NCBI GenBank assembly: GCA_016256075.1
Contig: SDVU01000767.1
Location: forward strand, 1 to 10,676
Direction: 5' to 3'
Length of the DNA: 10,676 nt
From: Dictyocoela muelleri
Taxonomy: Eukaryota > Microsporidia
Shown: positions 7,247 through 10,676 of the stretch, one piece after another
Layout: every line of letters starts with the position of its first letter
How positions within the stretch are numbered: the first letter of the stretch is position 1
Position numbers and translations under genes: made by a program
Notes under the pieces: model-generated
The model's database searches: none
The model's input: the letters and a program-made list of their open reading frames with translations, nothing else
Told to the model about the DNA's origin: nothing

Positions 7247-7666
7247 GAATTTCATACTCCGATAAAAATTTCACGTATTGATAAAAAAATCAAAAAATTA
7301 ATTTTAAAAACGAAAACAGGAATACGGTACTGGTGCATTTTAGCACAACAATTTTCTCGGATATAAGAAGAGATGAATATGAACGAAAAAGGTAATTTTT
7401 TTTATAGAATGTACATTTTTAGGTGATGTTATTATTTTCTTAGCTTCTAAAAAAAGTCAAATTATAGAATATAAGAAAAATATAACCTTACCTCAAAATG
7501 TATATTTTATAATAAAAAAAATTTTTACGTCCATATTCATATCTTCTTATATTCGTGAAAATGGTGTGTTAAAATACACCAGTACGGTATATTTTTGTTT
7601 TATTTTTTAAAATTCATTTTTTCATTTGTTTATCAGTGTAAAAATTTTTATCGGGGCGTGAAATTC
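7247..7666. mobile_element. 420-bp foldback element
   Basis: A palindrome over almost its full length, centred near 7457. The arms start GAATTTCATACTCCGATAAA on the left and GAATTTCACGCCCCGATAAA on the right. Strong inner anchors are TACGGTACTGGTGCATTTTA against TACCGTACTGGTGTATTTTA and ATATAAGAAGAGATGAATAT against ATATAAGAAGATATGAATAT. The inner portion still pairs at TTTTTATA, TACATTTT and AGGT. It is noncoding. Arms of this length and match would make a stable double-stranded RNA if read through. The element directly abuts SINE copy E. No convincing target duplication is seen. Confidence 0.82.
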
Positions 7667-7690
7667 TCATGTACTAATTTTAGGAATCAT

Positions 7691-7730
7691 GACCGTGCGA
7701 AGGGGCAGATTTTCTGCCCGGTCACGCGGT
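7691..7730. repeat. GC-rich terminal hairpin of Merlin copy 5
   Basis: The inner stem GGGCAG/CTGCCC is perfect with a 5-base AT-rich loop. The outer stem ACCG/CGGT plus GTG/CAC continues with bulges. It is the most GC-rich spot in the window. It resembles an intrinsic terminator in shape, but in a eukaryotic context a transposon terminus is the better reading. Confidence 0.6.
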
Positions 7731-7783
7731 TTTAAAGAAAAAAAATATTTAAAAATGCAAAATATGAGAGAATCGTTTCTTTA

Positions 7784-7988
7784 ATGAATTCAATAGCTAC
7801 TCGGATTTTTATAAGCACTGAAGATGCTTCAATATAATTATAAAGGCACATTTTAGTTCCAAAATATATGAAATGTAATAAGTGTGGTATTTAAGTGGTT
7901 TTTCCCAATCAAGAATAATGGCTTAATGGATATTTAAAATGTAAAATTAAGATTTTAGAAACCGAATGGTCTTGTAAAAAGCTAAATT
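7784..7988 (+). pseudogene. Merlin transposase N-terminus (copy 5), interrupted
   Basis: Reading from an ATG at 7784 gives MNSIATRIFISTEDASI, then LVPKYMKCNKCG, then in another frame KCKIKILETEWSCKK. This order (acidic helix, a hydrophobic-Pro linker, CxxC, then W-x-C) is that of the Merlin N-terminal zinc ribbon. Stops and frame shifts lie in between, and coding ends at the junction with Merlin-2 at 7991/7992. No catalytic domain follows. The identification rests on motif order and on the neighbouring terminal hairpin. Moderate confidence. Confidence 0.55.
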
Positions 7989-7991
7989 TTC

Positions 7992-9013
7992 AGATCATGT
8001 TCAAAATTTCACCCAGGGGAAAATTTTGAACATGTGTAAAAAAAAATTTACCCTCATGTTATTTTATAAAGAAGTAATAAGAAATCTAAAATCAATGAGA
8101 AATGAAGAGCCGATATCATTTTTAAGGTAAAAAGGTTTTTTCAAGACGTCAATGACATGTGAATACTGTGGGGGTATTTATGGTTGAAACAAAATATGTA
8201 AAAATAAGAGATAATTATGTGTGGAAATGGCAGCATAAGACATTCGATAAATATAAACCTACGAATTCTATTAGATGTGAGAGTTTTTTGAGTGAGTTGG
8301 TATTTATATTGATAAATTTCTTATAATATTATATAGATTTTCTCAAGAGCAACAGCGAAAAACAATATCAAATAATTTAAAAATAGCACGTAATACTATA
8401 ATGAAGCTATATAGTAAACTGAAGATGTATTACCATGATTATATAAGAGATAATCTACTATTTGGGGTGATGGAATAATATGTCAAATAGATGAGCATGT
8501 TTTTGTCATAAACAGAAGTATAATAGAGGTCTCGTGACAGGAGAAATAATTTATTTATTTTGAATAGTGTATAATCCATATACTCCATTAAGAGTATATA
8601 TGCAGATTGTATCAAATATATCTAAATAAACGTTCCTACCTATAATAGAACGCGTAATATCGCTTGTATCAATTATACATGGGGATGACTTAGTTGCTTA
8701 TCGAGATATAAAACCTAATATTTATGAGAATGGTACAGTGAAGCACAAACTTTATTCTGTAGATCCTGTGACCGGTATTAATACTCAAAATTTTGTGTAT
8801 TATTGGAATAGACAAAAATATACATCAGAAACAATGAAAGGCGTTAGAAAGGATAAGTTGAAGTTTTATTTTAGTGAATGGAACTGGAGAGATAATGTTG
8901 CAAGGGATTATGTAGAAAAGGCATCTAATTTAATTAAAATTTGTTTTTCTATGATTTTTTATAGGGGGTATTTTGAACATGTGTCTTTCTATGGGTAATT
9001 TTGAACATGATCT
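7992..9013 (+). mobile_element. Merlin DNA transposon, copy 2 (decayed), nested in copy 5
   Basis: A 1,022-bp element with termini AGATCATGTTCAAAATTTCA (left) and AGATCATGTTCAAAATTACC (right, read inward). The 8-bp flanks match at 7 of 8 bases (aaattttc 7984-7991, atattttc 9014-9021). The left end is a head-to-head hairpin, CATGTTCAAAATTTCACCC and its mirror around CAGG (7996-8034). The right end has two tandem copies (8964-8981 and 8993-9009). The transposase is on the plus strand, so the hairpin is at its 5' end, as in copy 4. It lies within the zinc-ribbon coding region of Merlin copy 5, so it is the younger insertion of the two. Confidence 0.9.
8095..8998 (+). pseudogene. Merlin transposase, broken (copy 2)
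   Basis: Read from an ATG at 8095: MRNEEPISFLR, a TAA, KGFFKTSMTCEYCGG (the CxxC of the zinc ribbon), a frame change, then METK-like MVETKYVKIRDNYVWKW, where the family expects W-x-C, and NSIRCESFLSE. The helix-turn-helix region reads EQQRKTISNNLKIARNTI. The catalytic part shows GIICQIDEH (first Asp kept), a frame change, HKQKYNRGLVTGEIIYLF followed by TGA, then in the frame open from 8630 IIHGDDLVAYRDIKPN (second Asp kept) and DPVTGINTQNFVYYWNR, where the expected Glu of TQN-x-E is Val. The C-terminus KGVRKDKLKFYFSEWNWRD is well preserved and ends at the TAA at 8996-8998. At least three frame breaks plus the missing Glu rule out activity. The family call is very secure. Confidence 0.88.
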
Positions 9014-9041
9014 ATATTTTCTTTATATTTTCATTTATTAA

Positions 9042-9282
9042 ATATGGTTCTTACCCCGTTAATACTGCCCAATTTTTATTTTTATTTTTTTGTGGGGTAT
9101 GAAATAAAAAATCGAATACTAATGTATTTTTATCTGATAAATTCTGAAATTTTTGTATTTATTATTTTTAATAAGAAATGTAAACATTTTCGAATTTATC
9201 AGATGAAAATATCCTAGTATTTGGTTTTTTCTTTATTACCCCCCAAAAAAATAAGCAGTATGAACGAAGTATGACCCGATAT
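9042..9282. mobile_element. 241-bp foldback (hairpin MITE-like) element
   Basis: Near-complete palindrome centred at about 9163. The outer arms pair CCCGTTAATACTGCCCA (left) with TTCGTTCATACTGCTTA (right, inverted). Inner arms share a GGGGTA box, AATACTA, TATTTT and a perfect ATCTGATAAATTC. It is noncoding. It starts about 20 bases after the right target duplication of Merlin-2, so it lies in or just beyond the expected remainder of Merlin copy 5. There is no clear target duplication. Confidence 0.78.
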
Positions 9283-9434
9283 ATTATATTGAAACGTTTT
9301 TTTTGATTAGTTTAGATTCGGGTATTTTTTTCTAAAACGAGTTAAGTGAAGAAATGAGTCGACTATGGATTAAATAGATTGTTGGTCAATTTTTACAGAT
9401 AAACAAACAATTTATTTTTTTTCTTTCTTTTAGA
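9283..9434. other. Short AT-rich spacer, nothing recognised
   Basis: I looked here for the missing 3' part of Merlin copy 5 and found no catalytic motif or matching terminal repeat. Confidence 0.5.
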
Positions 9435-9748
9435 TAAAATTATTGTAAGAGTTATATCTTGGTCATGAACGTCTATGCGGCTTTGCACTAATTTTGTTTT
9501 TCACTACTTTTCCGAAACGCGTCGCCGCACTCATCCTCACATCTGGTGTAATCTCCTCTGCTATATTGTCATATTAGACTTAGTCTTAATCAGCTACACT
9601 ACACTGTAAGAAATGTAATTATCTATAATTCTATAGTTACTGACTGCGTATGCCATTTACAATTATTTATTAAAGTATGTCAGAGATATTAGAAACCAAA
9701 CACTTAAATGTCACATTCAAGAGTGTTAAGCCCTAGACTATATGCCTT
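9435..9748 (-). mobile_element. SINE-like repeat, copy B
   Basis: On the minus strand it begins GGCATATAGTCTAGGG, the worn counterpart of copy A's head, then shares CACTCTTGAAT, GGTTTCTAATATC at the B-box place, CTCTGAC, TTTAATAAATAATTG, AACTATAG, TAGCTGATTAAGAC, AGATGTGAGGATGAGTGCG followed by GCGAC, and AAAAGTAGTGA. After that the match weakens and the copy is shorter than A, so an internal deletion of about 130 bases is likely. It ends near CTTACAATAATTTTATC, which is a poor match to the common 3' end. The GC-rich core is the best conserved block between A and B. Confidence 0.72.
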
Positions 9749-9819
9749 TCTTTTTTTTTGCTTCATTTAATCCGTGAAAATTAATTTTTTTTATAAAAAT
9801 TTTTTAACAAGAAAATATA

Positions 9820-10255
9820 AATATATATATATTACATGTTTATAAATTTTATATTTTCACTCGATGAAAGCCTCATACCATTGTCTCTAGATCTTTTATT
9901 TTTATTTCAAGTGCTACGTCTCCACTGAGCTACCAGAAATCTAACTGTAATTATAATTTTATATTATCATGATTCATCAAGAACATGCAATTACATATTT
10001 TCCATCGTATTTTAAATTTCTACTGTGTTATCCGGATATTTTATAGACCCTACACATTTAGAATAGTTCCTTCTGCTTCGACATAAAATATTAGGCAGGT
10101 TTTAATCAAATATTCTACTCTAAAACAACTCCATAATTATACTATAGTTATTGATCGCTTAATACTATTTCCAATTATTTATTGAAACGACTTTAATAAA
10201 ACTATGATACTTAAATTTTACATTCAAGGGTAGTATACATTAACTACTGGCGTAT
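9820..10255 (-). mobile_element. SINE-like repeat, copy C (near full length)
   Basis: On the minus strand it aligns with copy A from end to end: ACGCCAGTAG at the head, ACCCTTGAATGTAAAATTTA, CAATAAATAATTGGAAAT, ATTAAGCGATCAATAACTA, GTTGTTTTAGAG, TTGATTAAAACCTGCC, CTAAATGTGTAGGG, a TAAAATACGATGGAAAA block matching TAAAATATCATGAAAA, GAATCAT, CTGGTAGCTCAGTGGAGACG, GGTATGAGG, and the shared terminus ACATGTAATATATATATA. Its A and B boxes at the head have decayed, so it is probably silent. A curious TAGCTCAGTGG near the 3' part (about 9926-9936) is an A-box-like word at a second place. The copy is more diverged from A than E is. Confidence 0.72.
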
Positions 10256-10344
10256 AAAATTAAATAAAATTAAAAAGTTTGGTAGGTGTCGGTTATTCAG
10301 CGTTTTTGCCATTATTCGGCGTTTTAAAAAAATATAAGACCTCT

Positions 10345-10349
10345 CCCCC
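10345..10349 (+). promoter_or_regulatory. C-run just upstream of the start codon (microsporidian-type signal)
   Basis: Five C residues lie six bases before the ATG at 10355, with TTATA-A between them. Microsporidian genes are known to carry a CCC-type motif within a few bases of the start, often with very short 5' leaders. The match is suggestive; a C-run could also belong to the transposon terminus, since all Merlin ends here contain C or G runs. Confidence 0.4.
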
Positions 10350-10354
10350 TTATA

Positions 10355-10676
10355 ATGAGTAAAATTTCGAAATTTAATATTGTAGAGGAAGATATGATTT
10401 TTTATAACGAGGGTATAATGGCTTTGACTATCTCTGAGTCTTACCTCGAGAATATATTTGCAGAGTATAACTCTCTAAATGATTTTCTTTGCCGCCTGGG
10501 ATTGTTTGCAAATGCACAAATCTGTTCAGCCTATGAGAATAATAGATGCAGGCTTGTAAAAAGAAAGTCTTCTCCTGATGGCTGGTATTGGGTATGTAGA
10601 AGACCCTGTACAGTTTCTAAAAGTATAAGAATGAATAGCTTTTTTGAATCTTCAAAACTCAAAATGAAAATCCTAT
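10355..10676 (+). CDS. Merlin (IS1016/IS1595-type) transposase, N-terminal part, open to the window edge
   Basis: The frame is open for 107 codons from the ATG at 10355 to the end of the window, with no stop. Residues 1-40 are acidic and helical. LCRLGLFANAQIC (45-57) leads into the zinc-ribbon region: C57, C65, then DGWYWVC (75-81) with C81 and C85. It closes with the family signature KSIRMNSFFESSKL (89-102). In other members a second Cys usually lies three residues after the first; here position 60 is Tyr, so the ribbon may be altered or use C65. The DNA-binding ribbon precedes a helix-turn-helix and the DDE domain, both outside the window. A complete protein would be expected at about 280-300 residues. 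The transposase cuts and pastes the element at its terminal repeats in the nucleus. It is the only Merlin gene here with no visible damage, so possibly a young copy. Confidence 0.8.
   Translation, partial: MSKISKFNIVEEDMIFYNEGIMALTISESYLENIFAEYNSLNDFLCRLGLFANAQICSAYENNRCRLVKRKSSPDGWYWVCRRPCTVSKSIRMNSFFESSKLKMKIL

Larger units (their letters stand above)
7688..7991 (+). mobile_element. Merlin DNA transposon, copy 5 (5' fragment)
   Basis: The left end is a GC-rich head-to-head repeat: ACCGTGCGAAGGGGCAG, a short AT loop, then CTGCCCGGTCACGCGGT (about 7690-7731). It has the same build as the hairpin ends of Merlin copies 1, 2 and 4, though the bases differ. A transposase N-terminus follows on the plus strand. 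The fragment stops where Merlin-2 begins at 7992, inside what should be the zinc-ribbon coding region, so Merlin-2 appears to have inserted into it. I could not find its right part beyond 9013. The exact left boundary is uncertain by a few bases. Confidence 0.55.
10281..10676 (+). mobile_element. Merlin DNA transposon, copy 3 (5' part, runs off the window)
   Basis: The left terminus carries two tandem copies of a short repeat, TTATTCAGCGTTTT (10293-10306) and TTATTCGGCGTTTT (10312-10325), the tandem type of Merlin end seen in copies 1, 2 and 4. An open Merlin transposase frame follows 30 bases later. The outer boundary is placed near 10281 because the terminal sequence changes there, but it cannot be proven without the right end. 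Unlike the other copies, this one shows no break in the part visible. Confidence 0.75.

Noticed and set aside
7015-7255. Overlapping small frames on both strands (66 and 75 codons)
   Set aside because: The DNA aligns with the 3' half of SINE copy A on the minus strand, so the frames are chance openings in a noncoding repeat.
7691-7730. Bacterial-type intrinsic terminator or small structured RNA
   Set aside because: The tRNA, Pol III signals and Merlin neighbours point to a eukaryote, and similar G/C-run hairpins mark the other Merlin ends.
1-10676. CRISPR arrays, bacterial operons, rRNA genes
   Set aside because: No regularly spaced direct repeats with unique spacers, no Shine-Dalgarno-led gene strings and no rRNA-like sequence were seen.

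Overview
This window reads as a repeat-dense, very AT-rich piece of eukaryotic nuclear DNA with almost no host genes. The only intact host gene I can support is an intronless tRNA-Leu(CAG) on the minus strand (3195..3275) with a TTTT stop signal just behind it. Almost everything else is mobile DNA: five cut-and-paste Merlin (IS1016-type) DNA transposons in different states of decay, five copies of an interspersed repeat that looks like a tRNA-derived SINE, at least five near-complete palindromes (foldback or hairpin MITE-like elements), and one very short MITE candidate.

The likely source is a microsporidian. Merlin elements are common in that group, there are no introns, and the one transposase with a clean start (10355..) carries a C-run six bases before its ATG, like the CCC signal described upstream of microsporidian start codons. 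An AT-rich invertebrate is the main alternative, because Merlins also occur in animals. I hold the microsporidian call at about 0.55.

Layout, left to right: 1..742 is unexplained AT-rich DNA with a hairpin at its edge and a weak coding-like relic at 128..448. Merlin-1 (743..1832, transposase on minus) follows, then a 195-bp foldback (1895..2089). A 5'-truncated SINE copy D (2636..2920, +) lies before the tRNA-Leu. The longest SINE copy, A (3609..4066, +), still has recognisable Pol III A and B boxes. A 637-bp near-complete palindrome (4575..5211) and a 125-bp MITE candidate (5258..5382) precede Merlin-4 (5485..6506, minus). Next come a 168-bp foldback (6603..6770), truncated SINE copy E (7041..7246, minus) and an abutting 420-bp foldback (7247..7666). 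Merlin-5 survives as a 5' fragment (about 7688..7991) interrupted by Merlin-2 (7992..9013, +). A 241-bp foldback (9042..9282), SINE copies B (9435..9748, minus) and C (9820..10255, minus), and the start of Merlin-3 (about 10281 to the edge, +) complete the window.

How the parts relate: the Merlins encode, or once encoded, their own DDE transposase and carry 8-bp target duplications. The foldbacks have no protein and would need a transposase in trans. The SINE copies share one 3' end and two are 5'-truncated, as expected if a LINE reverse transcriptase copied them; no LINE is visible here. Two features seem most worth following: the SINE family itself, and the unequal Merlin ends, where one terminus holds two terminal-repeat copies head to head as a hairpin and the other holds two in tandem.
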